Assembly: GCA_002344345.1 (NCBI GenBank) | Contig: DDTL01000115.1 | Location: 11,251 to 75,250 of the forward strand | Length of the DNA: 64,000 nucleotides | Reading direction: 5' to 3' | Origin: Saprospiraceae bacterium UBA2365 | GTDB taxonomy: Bacteria; Bacteroidota; Bacteroidia; Chitinophagales; Saprospiraceae | Shown: in pieces, positions 54,951-63,925 of the stretch | Layout: every line of letters starts with the position of its first letter | How positions within the stretch are numbered: the first letter of the stretch is position 1 | Notes under the pieces: model-generated | What the model was told of the DNA's origin: nothing | What the model saw: the letters and a program-made list of their open reading frames with translations, nothing else | The model's database searches: none | Position numbers and translations under genes: made by a program

Positions 54951-55835
54951 ATGTTTGCAAACATAGGTACACTTATGTATTTATTATATTTATTGGGAGC
55001 AAGTTTATCAGGTCCCGGGCAAAAAAATATCTCTGCTATTAATGATACTAACGACAAATTTCCCCCAATTTATATAAATGAGCCGCTTATTTTGAATGAA
55101 AATGAGCGGTCTTTTCCAAAAACTTTCAGGATAGTGATAGATCCCGGACATGGCGGGCGAGATCCGGGATGCAAAAGTAAATATTTGAATGAAAAAGAAC
55201 TGGTACTGTCTGTCGGAACTCAGTTGGGCGAAATTCTTCAAGCCAGTAATCCGGGAATAGAGGTATATTTTACAAGGATCACAGATGTTTTTGTTCCGCT
55301 TCGCAAACGAATTCAATTCGCAAATGAGCTCAATGCAGACCTGTTTGTTTCCATTCACGCCAATCAGTATTCGGACAAAAATATTCATGGTGCTGAGATG
55401 TATGTTTTGGGATTACATGCGGCAAAGCAGAATCTGGAAGTTGCCAAAAGAGAAAATGCCTCAATCCTGCTGGAATCGGATTATACAACAGGTTATGAGG
55501 GTTACGTCCCAAACAGCGCTGAAGAAGAGATCATTATGTCGATGTTTCAGAATTTGTATCTGGACAACAGCATTCAGTTTGGCAAAATGGCCTGTGAACA
55601 GATAGGCATTTATACACCGATCGCTCCAAGGGGTGTGAAACAGGCAGGCTTTGTGGTGCTGAAAAATGCCAGCATGCCGAGTATACTCGCGGAAATCGGA
55701 TTTTTGTCGAATGAGGGAGATGCAAAATATCTCAGTTCCCGGGAAGGGCAGAAACAAATGGCGCTCGCCCTTGCCCGTTCGATAGAAAATTATTTTAAAA
55801 TTGTTCACCCGGATGTTGTCGTACATAACAGGTAA
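54951..55835 (+). CDS. N-acetylmuramoyl-L-alanine amidase (Amidase_3)
   Basis: 294 residues with an N-terminal hydrophobic export segment (about 5-20). Amidase_3 zinc ligands: His in VIDPGHGGRDPG, Glu in NEKELVLSV, His in LFVSIHANQ, and the catalytic Glu in ILAEIGFLSNEGDAKYL. It cleaves the bond between N-acetylmuramic acid and the stem peptide during cell separation or wall turnover. Domain spans about 57-285. In Bacteroidota it commonly sits between lptD and an MCE-family gene, as here. Confidence 0.93.
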   Translation: MFANIGTLMYLLYLLGASLSGPGQKNISAINDTNDKFPPIYINEPLILNENERSFPKTFRIVIDPGHGGRDPGCKSKYLNEKELVLSVGTQLGEILQASNPGIEVYFTRITDVFVPLRKRIQFANELNADLFVSIHANQYSDKNIHGAEMYVLGLHAAKQNLEVAKRENASILLESDYTTGYEGYVPNSAEEEIIMSMFQNLYLDNSIQFGKMACEQIGIYTPIAPRGVKQAGFVVLKNASMPSILAEIGFLSNEGDAKYLSSREGQKQMALALARSIENYFKIVHPDVVVHNR

Positions 55836-55860
55836 ATGCATTTTCCCCAATTTTGATATT

Positions 55861-56173
55861 TGAGTCTGCTCCGAAAAGTAAAAATCGACGCGAATCCACG
55901 AATAGAAATGAATACTTCAAATACATTTAAGTTGCAATTTAGTATATTATAAATAATAATATTGAGTCTGTTCCGAAAAGTCTTTGCCCCCTAAAAGGGA
56001 ACTTTTAATTTGTTGATTTTCATTCGTTTCCATTTAGTCTTATGCTGATCTTTGACGTCAGTAGCTTGGTGCAAAAAACGATTGAAAATCAACAAATCGG
56101 ACTTTTCTGAGCAGACTCAATATGTTGTATATGTTTTTAAACATTGAAGATTTGCCTTTTCTGAGCAGACTCA
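55861..56173 (+). repeat. Family 1 repeat, outer element of nested copy E
   Basis: Left end TGAGTCTGCTCCGAAAAGT at 55861 and right end CTTTTCTGAGCAGACTCA at 56156-56173 bracket a complete second copy (55963-56119). Outer internal sequence differs from the other copies (no hairpin arms). Confidence 0.7.
55963..56119 (+). repeat. Family 1 palindromic repeat, inner copy E
   Basis: Ends TGAGTCTGTTCCGAAAAGTC and GGACTTTTCTGAGCAGACTC(A). Hairpin arms and CTGATCTTTGACGTCAGTAG loop are present; the tandem and 31-nt modules are absent. Flanked by ATAT on both sides, a possible target duplication. Confidence 0.85.
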
Positions 56174-56601
56174 TATTTGTTATTTACAAATGATTTTGCC
56201 CATGCATCACGAACTGATCCTTATTCAAAATTTTCAATAAGCACCCCGCACGCACATTTCCAATAAATGAATTCAAAATAAAAAAGATCTGAATTTGTTC
56301 GAAAAAGGTGTCTGGTAATCATTCCATTATTCAGATGAAGGAATTCAAAATGGGCAAAAAATGAATGAATGCTTCAAAATGGAGCAAATTTTGGCTGTGG
56401 GCATGAATCTTAGGTTTTTATTAACTTTCGAAATCCATACTTAAATCGAAAATCGATTACATTTGCACTCTTTTTCATAAATATGTGTATAATTTCCAAT
56501 CATCTATTGGAAAATGAAACAACAGAAGGAAGATAAAATCGTTCAATTTGCGGGTGATGCGTTCGAATGGCGGATAAATTCTCCCTATAAAGATATATAT
56601 C
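56174..56601. other. Upstream region of the MCE gene
   Basis: TACATTTG at 56458-56465 is a likely -7 box, giving a ~130-nt leader. Within the leader a 52-codon frame opens at ATG 56514 and overlaps the MCE start; it has no recognised similarity. The rest shows nothing. Confidence 0.4.
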
Positions 56602-57651
56602 ATGGCAATGTCAAAAGAATTAAAAATCGGCTTATTATTTATAGGAGTACTTTTCTTAATGATCTGGGGATATAAATTCCTCAAAGGAAAAAATCTCTTT
56701 CATCAGTCAGATACTTACTATATTACCTATGACAATGTGGATCAGCTTACTGTGTCTTCCCCTGTAATGATGAAAGGTTTCAAAGTGGGTGCTGTCACGA
56801 ATATCACGCTCAACCCTGAAAATGTGCAGGAACTGATCGTAACCATAGAAGTGGATGGCAATATCGAATTACCAAAAGAAACGGTTGCTGTTTTATTCAA
56901 TGTCGGTATTGTTGGCGGCAAAGCCATTTCACTCGAATTCAACAAGCTTTGCACGGACGATTGTCTTGAGAATAAATCCTTTATCAAAGGAGAAACCCGG
57001 GGATTATTGAGTTCGATGTTGCCTGAAGCGGATATCAACCGATATTTAAACGCGGTTCAAACGGAAATAGGAGGATTAATGGATTCCATCGGTTTAGGTA
57101 GTGAAGAAGGTGCTGAAAATCCTGCTGACCAGGTCAAAATGGTATTAAAAAACCTTGCTTCAATCACCCGGAGTCTGGATGTTCTGCTTAAAAAATCAGA
57201 CAATCACATTCAGAAAAGCTTATCAGACATCCAGTCATTTACAGGAACATTAAAGCAAAATCAGACTCAGCTTACCACTCTTGTCAACAATCTGGAAGCG
57301 TTTTCCGGCCAATTGGCCAAAGCTGATGTTGATCACACTGTAGGAAAGGCAGATACGGCGATTCAGGCCATCACGCTGGCAGTTGCTGATTTAAAAAGCA
57401 TTTTGGGCAATGCGGATAAATCATTTAACAACCTGGATAAAATGATCTATCAGGTGCAGAAGGGTGAAGGTTCACTGGGAAAACTCGTGGGTTCTGATAC
57501 ACTTTACAATGACTTGCAAAGCACTGTAAATCAGTTTAATTTTCTATTACAGGATATTCGCCTGAACCCCAGAAGATACCTGAATCTGTCAGTGATCGGA
57601 GGCAAGAGCAGTCAGTATATCAAACCGGAAAACAATCCGGCATTGAAGTAA
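56602..57651 (+). CDS. MCE/MlaD-family lipid-transport protein
   Basis: 349 residues. One N-terminal transmembrane helix (about 8-24, IGLLFIGVLFLMIWGYKFL), then an MCE domain (about 38-115: YYITYDNVDQLTVSSPVMMK, GFKVGAVTNI, NVGIVGGKAISLEF), then a long helical region (about 170-330) as in substrate-binding MlaD/PqiB-type proteins. Probably carries phospholipids between membranes. The ABC transporter genes that usually accompany it are not in the window. ATG 56602; an ATG two codons on is equivalent. Confidence 0.88.
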   Translation: MAMSKELKIGLLFIGVLFLMIWGYKFLKGKNLFHQSDTYYITYDNVDQLTVSSPVMMKGFKVGAVTNITLNPENVQELIVTIEVDGNIELPKETVAVLFNVGIVGGKAISLEFNKLCTDDCLENKSFIKGETRGLLSSMLPEADINRYLNAVQTEIGGLMDSIGLGSEEGAENPADQVKMVLKNLASITRSLDVLLKKSDNHIQKSLSDIQSFTGTLKQNQTQLTTLVNNLEAFSGQLAKADVDHTVGKADTAIQAITLAVADLKSILGNADKSFNNLDKMIYQVQKGEGSLGKLVGSDTLYNDLQSTVNQFNFLLQDIRLNPRRYLNLSVIGGKSSQYIKPENNPALK

Positions 57652-58230
57652 ACGCTCAGCTGATTTCAGGTCTAACCAAAATTTTACATTATAAGTGTAC
57701 ATAATTTGGATCAGATAAAAATACATTTCAGACCTGACTGATAATCATAACATTAAATGTGACCCCATATCCTGACGTGCTATTTTAACACTTTTTTGCG
57801 CTTACGGATATTTTTTTTGGCTACCTTTGTAGCTCTGGTTGTTTTGAAATGTCAGAAAACAGAAGAAATCTGGCTGGCCGGGACAATTTCAGAAAGTTAA
57901 CGAATCATTTAGAGGATTTTGTTGGTTTTTGAGATGTGTTAAAGGAACATTTCAGGTGAATTGATTTTTATAATAACAAACAGAAGTACTTTTTTGGTGA
58001 TCATCGGGCATTATTCCTGTCATGATGGTTTGTTTTCTAAGTACGATCCGTCTTCATTTTGGCAAATAACCTGGATCAGATCCGGATGCTCTGGAAAGAT
58101 TTTGTAAGTGATTTGAACAGAAAAGGCTAAGATCATTTTTGAAAACACATTGAAAAACATAAAGCAAATTAAAAATTTGTTAGGTAACCGGTTAATATCT
58201 GGTTTACATGCACGCGAAAAATAGTATACC
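57652..58230. other. 580-bp gap with an orphan promoter
   Basis: No open frame of useful length. TTG at 57796-57798, 23-bp spacer and TACCTTTG at 57822-57829 form a promoter-like pair about 400 bp upstream of the next gene. It could drive a long leader or an unannotated RNA. Confidence 0.4.
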
Positions 58231-59145
58231 ATGAGTCCATTTTACAAGTTTATACCCTTTGTAATGGTTGTAATCATTTGGGGTTGTGATCAAACCAATG
58301 ATACAGCATTATCTGAAAAGATTGCCAGGCTGGAAAAAACTGTGGATGCTTCTTCCGGACAAAAGCAGATCAGCGAATTGCTGGATGCCTATGCGGAATT
58401 TGTCAACAGTTCAGATGAAACTGCTTCCTCACGAAGAAAAATGCTAAAAAAAGCATATGAATTTGCAAAAAAAACAGGAAACAGTGAACGAGTCATTGAA
58501 TTTGCATCCAGATCTCTGTTGGATTTCCCAAAAGATAAAGGCAGGGAAGAAAAAGTGCTCGATCTGATCTCCATTCATGAGAATGCAGGTAAAAGTGTGG
58601 TAGCCAATGTATTAAAGCATGCTTTTATGGAGAATTATCCCAATTCTCCGAAAGCAGATTCCCTCAAAAATATTGTTCAGGATCAAAATATGTCCACTGA
58701 TTCAATCATGGTTGAGCTAGGAAAAAAAGTAAAATTAAACCCGGGAACTACAGGTATCAATACATTGATGGCAACCATATATGTGGACGCCTGTAAAGCG
58801 TATGCCACGGTTTTGCCTGAAAGGGAAAATGCGCCTAAACTGCTTTTTAATGCTGCGCAATTGACCACGACCATGAGGCAATTTGACAAAACCATCGGGT
58901 TATATGACTGGATAGTGGATAAGTATCCTGATACAGATGATGCTCCTGTTGCCCTGGCAACCAAAGGTTTTATTCTGGACAATGACCTGAAAGATATGGA
59001 TAAGGCAAAAGAGATCTACAGGCAATTCATTGAAAAATACCCTGATCATAATCTGACAGGACAGATACAGTTTTTGCTTGAAAACTTAGGCAAATCCAAT
59101 GAAGAACTGCTGAAGCAATTGGATCCTCAGGCAAAAAAACAATGA
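58231..59145 (+). CDS. TPR-like lipoprotein
   Basis: 304 residues. Lipobox at about residue 19 (VIIWGC). A coiled-coil start (ALSEKIARLEKTV) is followed by helical hairpins of TPR/BamD-like character: SERVIEFASRSLLDFPKDKG, RQFDKTIGLYDWIVDKYPDT, DMDKAKEIYRQFIEKYPDHN. These end in the aromatic-proline turn typical of tetratricopeptides. Probably an envelope scaffold for protein-protein contacts; specific role unknown. Convergent with the PepSY-type gene (25-bp gap). Confidence 0.75.
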   Translation: MSPFYKFIPFVMVVIIWGCDQTNDTALSEKIARLEKTVDASSGQKQISELLDAYAEFVNSSDETASSRRKMLKKAYEFAKKTGNSERVIEFASRSLLDFPKDKGREEKVLDLISIHENAGKSVVANVLKHAFMENYPNSPKADSLKNIVQDQNMSTDSIMVELGKKVKLNPGTTGINTLMATIYVDACKAYATVLPERENAPKLLFNAAQLTTTMRQFDKTIGLYDWIVDKYPDTDDAPVALATKGFILDNDLKDMDKAKEIYRQFIEKYPDHNLTGQIQFLLENLGKSNEELLKQLDPQAKKQ

Positions 59146-59170
59146 ATCTGCCCTTCCAGTTCAGGATCGA

Positions 59171-59734
59171 TCAGAAAAAGATCAGGAAGAGGATGGGGAT
59201 GATGATGCCAAAAAGCATGTAGATTCCGCCTCGTCCCCAGATGCCTTTATGTCCTTTGACCATGAACAAAGATGTGAGGGCTAAAAAGATCAAACCACCT
59301 GCGAATATATCCGAAAACCACATCCACCATTTATTGGGGTTGTAATGCAGGTAATTTACCTGATAAAAAACAGGCCTCTTTCTCAGAAATTCAATTGTTC
59401 CGTCACCTGTATTCACATCAACAAAAACAGATGAACCACCTTTCAGGAAAATTTTCAGTGTATGCTGATCAGGATAATAATGGTTTCTATAATTATGCAC
59501 ATCGTCAATATCGGTGACGAGTTGTTTCACTCTTTCCTTCACATCAGGACTTTTTTTCAGATCAATTTTCGTATTAAATTCCTTTAATGAAACGGAATAA
59601 TTGGGATTCCAGTCCTTCAGATGATTCAGCGCTATTCCGGATAATCCGTATATCATTGACGTACCTATGAAAAAATAACCGAGATCCCTGTGCAAAATCC
59701 GGCTCCATTTTCTTAATAATTTCATCACTTTCAT
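59171..59734 (-). CDS. PepSY-associated transmembrane protein
   Basis: 187 residues. First helix region LLRKWSRILHRDLGYFFIGT and SMIYGLSGIALNHLKDWNP match the PepSY-associated TM helix family, which often handles redox or iron-related functions. A ~100-residue periplasmic part (PepSY-like, KERVKQLVTDIDDVHNY...LKIFLKGGSSVFVDVNTGDG) is followed by two more helices (WWMWFSDIFAGGLIFLAL, YMLFGIIIPILFLIFF). His residues in LHRD and LNHL may bind haem. ATG 59734; an internal ATG three codons on (59725) is an alternative. Confidence 0.75.
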   Translation of the reverse strand: MKVMKLLRKWSRILHRDLGYFFIGTSMIYGLSGIALNHLKDWNPNYSVSLKEFNTKIDLKKSPDVKERVKQLVTDIDDVHNYRNHYYPDQHTLKIFLKGGSSVFVDVNTGDGTIEFLRKRPVFYQVNYLHYNPNKWWMWFSDIFAGGLIFLALTSLFMVKGHKGIWGRGGIYMLFGIIIPILFLIFF

Positions 59735-59831
59735 TTTTATTCTGCTATCAAAAAATTAATTGATTGAGTGAATGGCCATGTATAAACATCCAATGAAAAA
59801 TTCTGATCAGCTCCTTGCCATAATTAAAGGT

Positions 59832-60080
59832 TGAGTCTTCTCCGAAAAGTCTTTGCCCCCTAAATCCCTACTGACGTTTTCAGTCAGTATACGCACTGAC
59901 GTTTTCAGTCAGTACATGCCTAAAAAGAGACTTTTAATTTGTTGATTTTCAATCGTTTCCCTTTAGTCTTGTGCTGATCTTCAGTACTGACGAAGCAAGC
60001 TAATCACTATCTTTGACGTCAGTAGATTGGGGCAAAAAACGATTGAAAATCAACAAATTGGACTTTTCGAGGTAGACTTC
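59832..60080 (+). repeat. Family 1 palindromic repeat, copy F (longest)
   Basis: Carries every module: ends TGAGTCTTCTCCGAAAAGTC and GACTTTTCGAGGTAGACTTC, two TGACGTTTTCAGTCAGTA units, hairpin arms TTTGTTGATTTTCAATCGTT / AACGATTGAAAATCAACAAA, and the 31-nt GACGAAGCAAGC module (59981-60011). Flanked by AAGGT on both sides, a possible 5-bp target duplication. Confidence 0.85.
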
Positions 60081-60212
60081 AAGGTTTATCCGGCAAAATC
60101 AATACTCCGATTAAACAGCCGGATCAATTAACCGAATGTCAATATAAGTTTTGATCATGAACAGGTGTAAGCAAAATATAACTTACACCCATCCTTTCCT
60201 AAGAAAAGGTTA

Positions 60213-60722
60213 TTATTCTTCCAATGCTTTATGTGAAAGGTAATCTATTGACCAGTATGAAAGGTAGTCCACACCTGCCACTTTCATGGAGTCTCTGTAA
60301 TACTGGATATTTTCTTTTTCTGCTTCAAAAGCTTCATCGTCAGTTTTTTTATCCCGATGTGCCTGCATATTATCTTCTTCTTTTTTCAGACAATAAGCTT
60401 CATCTACCCTGAATTCTCTGACAATTCCTTTGATTTCCAACATTTTACCTACCAGTTCTTCTGTGAATCTTTCTTCTTCTGAATCGACATGAAGATCTGA
60501 ATTGTCAGAAACTAATAATAGTCTTTTTCCACCATGCTTACAGACATGATCTACCAAACCAGTGATGGCAATTTCTTTATCTACAAAATCTGCCGGATTG
60601 GCATAAAACTCATCCAATGTGAGTACTTTTCCTTCTTCTGTGTTGGTTTCTTTTGTATTGTTGTTTTTACAAGCAGACACCAACACTGCCATTACAAAAA
60701 ACATCAAAGCCATTCGTTTCAT
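60213..60722 (-). CDS. OB-fold-like lipoprotein
   Basis: 169 residues from ATG 60722 (MKRMALMFFVMAVLVSAC, lipobox VSAC); the frame opens 16 codons earlier with a non-signal sequence. Residues about 30-120 (TLDEFYANPADFVDKEIAIT, GLVDHVCKHGGKRLLLVSD, LEIKGIVREFRVDEAYC) resemble the OB-fold tRNA_anti-like/bOB family of envelope proteins. Two Cys in this part (VCKHG and EAYCLK) might form a disulphide or bind metal. Ligand unknown. Monocistronic. Confidence 0.65.
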   Translation of the reverse strand: MKRMALMFFVMAVLVSACKNNNTKETNTEEGKVLTLDEFYANPADFVDKEIAITGLVDHVCKHGGKRLLLVSDNSDLHVDSEEERFTEELVGKMLEIKGIVREFRVDEAYCLKKEEDNMQAHRDKKTDDEAFEAEKENIQYYRDSMKVAGVDYLSYWSIDYLSHKALEE

Positions 60723-60970
60723 ATATTTCAATTTTAGTTTATTAAGTTCTTTACTACACAATTGAATCATTGAATGTCTGTTTTGCTGTTTCCACCAATA
60801 TTAGCATCACAAGCTGCACTTTATTTAGCTTTTGTAAACAACAACCTCAGGTGGAAATTTTAGTCATCAAAAAAATCTTTATCATTCATTCAGCTCTACA
60901 AGCCATTTGCGGTGCAAGTATACAAAAATCAACTCACTTTTCTTAATATTTAGGCAGATTTTCCCCTTGA

Positions 60971-63904
60971 TCAATCGATGATTGATTTATAAATCACAGA
61001 TTGAATCCTTGCCCTGTAATCTTTTTTTACCAGTTTGTCATTATGCATGGTAGGGAAAGTGCGATTAGATAAGAATATGTAAATAAGCTTCTTCTCCGGA
61101 TCAGCCCAAACACAGGTTCCGGTGAATCCCAAATGTCCAAAAGTGGATGGAGATGCAAGCAAGGACATGTTCTTGTTTTTCATCGGGTCGAGTTCTTTCA
61201 TATCAAAGCCCAGGCCTCTTCTTGATGATTTGTTGAACCTGGTGGTAAAATTATAGATTGTTTGTTGTTTCAGATATCGTTTTTTTCCATAAACACCGTT
61301 ATTCAGCAACATTTGCATGAGTACGGCAAGTTCTCTGGATGAAGAAAACAAGCCTGCATGTCCACTAACGCCTCCAAGCATTGCTGCACCCATATCATGA
61401 ACGTAACCCTGAACAGTTTGCATCCTGAAATAATCATCCTCTTCAGTAGGTGCCATTTGTGTAGCGGGAAACCTTCCCAATGGATTAAAACCTGTATGTT
61501 TCAGTCCAAGTGGCTTATAAAATTCCTTCTCTACATATTTCCCGAGGCTTACTTCCGTTAAATTTTCAATGATATCCTTCATGATGTAAAAACCCAGGTC
61601 ACTGTACACATAATTCCCCGATTTTCCCAATTCACTCGTATAGATCAGATAGCTGATGGTATCGATGTAGTCGTTCCTTATGAAAAGTTTATCGGCAACT
61701 TTTACATTATAACCCTTCTTTTCAACTGTCGAATAATATTTTTTCGAAGGCAACAGTTTTTTATTTTCCAATGTATCCAACGTCGCCTGGTAAAATGGAA
61801 TCCAGGCTTTCAAGCCGGCATGATGACTCAGAATATCGATCAATTGCAGGTCTTTTATTTTGCTATCTGAAGGAAAAACCTTTACGTATTGGCCGACAGG
61901 TTCGAACAGATCTATTTTCCCTTCTTCAAAAAGCTTCATCGTGCCAAGAGTGGTTGCCATCACTTTGGTAACGGATGCGAGATCAAATATATCCTCCTTG
62001 CTGACGGCCTGTTTTCCTGTATAATCATGGTATCCAAAAACTTCATCAAACACAATCGCGCCATCCCTCACGATCATGATCTGGCAACCTGGAGCAGCTT
62101 TTTCCCTGATCATGTCTTCTGCGAGCAGTCGGATCTTTGCCAGCGTGTCAGAAGATAAACCCACATTTTCAGGCATCCGATAACTTAATATTTTCATTTC
62201 CGGAATAGATTCTCCGGAGCCTCTGATAAATGTTTGGTTAACATGGACTGGTAATTTTCCAGATATAGGAATTGCGCCAAAAACCGCCTGAGCAGCCATG
62301 TCCTGCATGAGCGTATCCGCTTCAAATGCCAATAAGACATCATCACTCTCAACAAAAGATTTTAGACTATAGGGAGTTCCAAACAAAACAGTTGTTGCAG
62401 GTGTTTTTTCTGATACTTCCCTAATCAATCTGACAAGGCCTGCAGAAACGCCAAAACTTCCGGCTTGCACCTTATTCATTTTCAATATCTGAAATACCAC
62501 CTGATCATAAGTTTCCAATTGGTTTTTAAGCTTCTTTTGAGCATTTGCATCCGGTAATGCCGGAAAATTAAAATGTTTTGTTTCCCCGAAATCACCGAAT
62601 CTCTCCTGGAAAGCTGTCAAATTAGCTGAGCCGATACAGACAGTTGCCAGTTTTTTTGTCCATGGTTCCTGGATGGGGATCAGCATTTTTTTCCCAGGAA
62701 AATATGTGAGTGCATTGGCATATAACTCCTGTTTGAGTGCGATGGCCTTTGAGGTATTGATATCTTTTTGAATGTTTTCCGTTTTGATCTCAGGCGCAAA
62801 AAACAGACCTGCTTCAAACTTGGCAATAAGAATCCTGCTAACGCTGGCGTTCAATCTTTGCTGTGTGATTTTCCCTTTATTGACAGCGCTTTTTATAGCA
62901 TTAAAAGCCTGTTCAAAATTGCGCGATACGGTTAAAATATCATTGCCGGCTAAAAAAGCTTCCACCTCAATATTGCTTTGGGTGAAATGATCAGTTACGC
63001 CTGCCATGTCGAGTGCATCTGTCATCACCAGGCCATTGTATCCAAACTCTTTCCTGAGTGTTCCATCAATGATCTTATCCGAAAGAGATGCAGGCCTGTT
63101 GGACCGGTTGTCCATGGAAGGAATGTGCAAATGTCCTACCATAACTGATTTCACACCACGGTTGAGCAGGTATTTGAAAGGAAACATCTCATAATCATGC
63201 ATTTCTGTCAGGCTTTTTGACACAACGGGCAAGGTTTTGTGACTGTCTTTTTTGGTGGAACCATGCCCGGGAAAATGTTTGACACATGCGATCAAACCAG
63301 CATCCTGCAAGCCCTTCATATAAGCGAATGCTTTTCTGGACACTTCCCGTTTATCATCGCCGAAAGAACGATCATGGATGATAGGGTTGTCCGGAATCGA
63401 ATTCAAATCAGCTACGGGCGCAAAATTTATATGTACGCCCAAACGGGTCAGTTGACGGCCAATCTCTTTACCCATATTGTAAATCAACTGGTTATCCTGA
63501 ATTGCCCCAAGAGTCATCGCCTTTGGATAACTGATGGAATTATCCAGTCTCATACCGAGACCCCATTCAGCATCCATAGCTATCAGCAATGGGATCCGGC
63601 TGCTTTTTTGCAGGGCAGCAGTGATTTCAGCCTGCTTTTCTGGTGAGCCTTTAAAAAAGGCAACAGAACCGATTTTGTACTTTTCTATAGATCTCTGGAG
63701 GGTTTTGGTATGCTGATCTCCCTGGTCAGAAAAAGCCTGGATCATAAACAACTGGCCTATTTTTTCGTCCAATGTCATTCCGTACATCCTGGTTCCAGCC
63801 CAGGTTCTTGCAATATCATTGACAGGTGTATTGATCAACTCAGGGCTGGTCACACCCATAAAAACTAAAACCAACGTGATGAATATCCTGATCCTGTATA
63901 TCAT
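60971..63904 (-). CDS. Glycoside hydrolase family 3 - serine hydrolase fusion
   Basis: 977 residues with a signal peptide (about 1-19). The N-terminal ~370 residues form a NagZ-like GH3 domain: CVKHFPGHGSTKKDSHKTLP (His-Asp dyad loop typical of beta-N-acetylglucosaminidases), VMVGHLHIPSMD and GLVMTDALDMAGV (nucleophile Asp). A Rossmann-like GH3 C-domain follows (about 380-570). From about residue 600 there is a penicillin-binding/beta-lactamase (class C-like) domain: Ser-x-x-Lys in DLASVTKVMATT, Tyr in YVYSDLGFYIM, and the late GHLGFTGTCVW. The combination fits peptidoglycan fragment processing at the cell surface. This fusion occurs in other Bacteroidota. Confidence 0.9.
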   Translation of the reverse strand: MIYRIRIFITLVLVFMGVTSPELINTPVNDIARTWAGTRMYGMTLDEKIGQLFMIQAFSDQGDQHTKTLQRSIEKYKIGSVAFFKGSPEKQAEITAALQKSSRIPLLIAMDAEWGLGMRLDNSISYPKAMTLGAIQDNQLIYNMGKEIGRQLTRLGVHINFAPVADLNSIPDNPIIHDRSFGDDKREVSRKAFAYMKGLQDAGLIACVKHFPGHGSTKKDSHKTLPVVSKSLTEMHDYEMFPFKYLLNRGVKSVMVGHLHIPSMDNRSNRPASLSDKIIDGTLRKEFGYNGLVMTDALDMAGVTDHFTQSNIEVEAFLAGNDILTVSRNFEQAFNAIKSAVNKGKITQQRLNASVSRILIAKFEAGLFFAPEIKTENIQKDINTSKAIALKQELYANALTYFPGKKMLIPIQEPWTKKLATVCIGSANLTAFQERFGDFGETKHFNFPALPDANAQKKLKNQLETYDQVVFQILKMNKVQAGSFGVSAGLVRLIREVSEKTPATTVLFGTPYSLKSFVESDDVLLAFEADTLMQDMAAQAVFGAIPISGKLPVHVNQTFIRGSGESIPEMKILSYRMPENVGLSSDTLAKIRLLAEDMIREKAAPGCQIMIVRDGAIVFDEVFGYHDYTGKQAVSKEDIFDLASVTKVMATTLGTMKLFEEGKIDLFEPVGQYVKVFPSDSKIKDLQLIDILSHHAGLKAWIPFYQATLDTLENKKLLPSKKYYSTVEKKGYNVKVADKLFIRNDYIDTISYLIYTSELGKSGNYVYSDLGFYIMKDIIENLTEVSLGKYVEKEFYKPLGLKHTGFNPLGRFPATQMAPTEEDDYFRMQTVQGYVHDMGAAMLGGVSGHAGLFSSSRELAVLMQMLLNNGVYGKKRYLKQQTIYNFTTRFNKSSRRGLGFDMKELDPMKNKNMSLLASPSTFGHLGFTGTCVWADPEKKLIYIFLSNRTFPTMHNDKLVKKDYRARIQSVIYKSIID

Positions 63905-63925
63905 GATTTTTTAAATTCCATTTGT

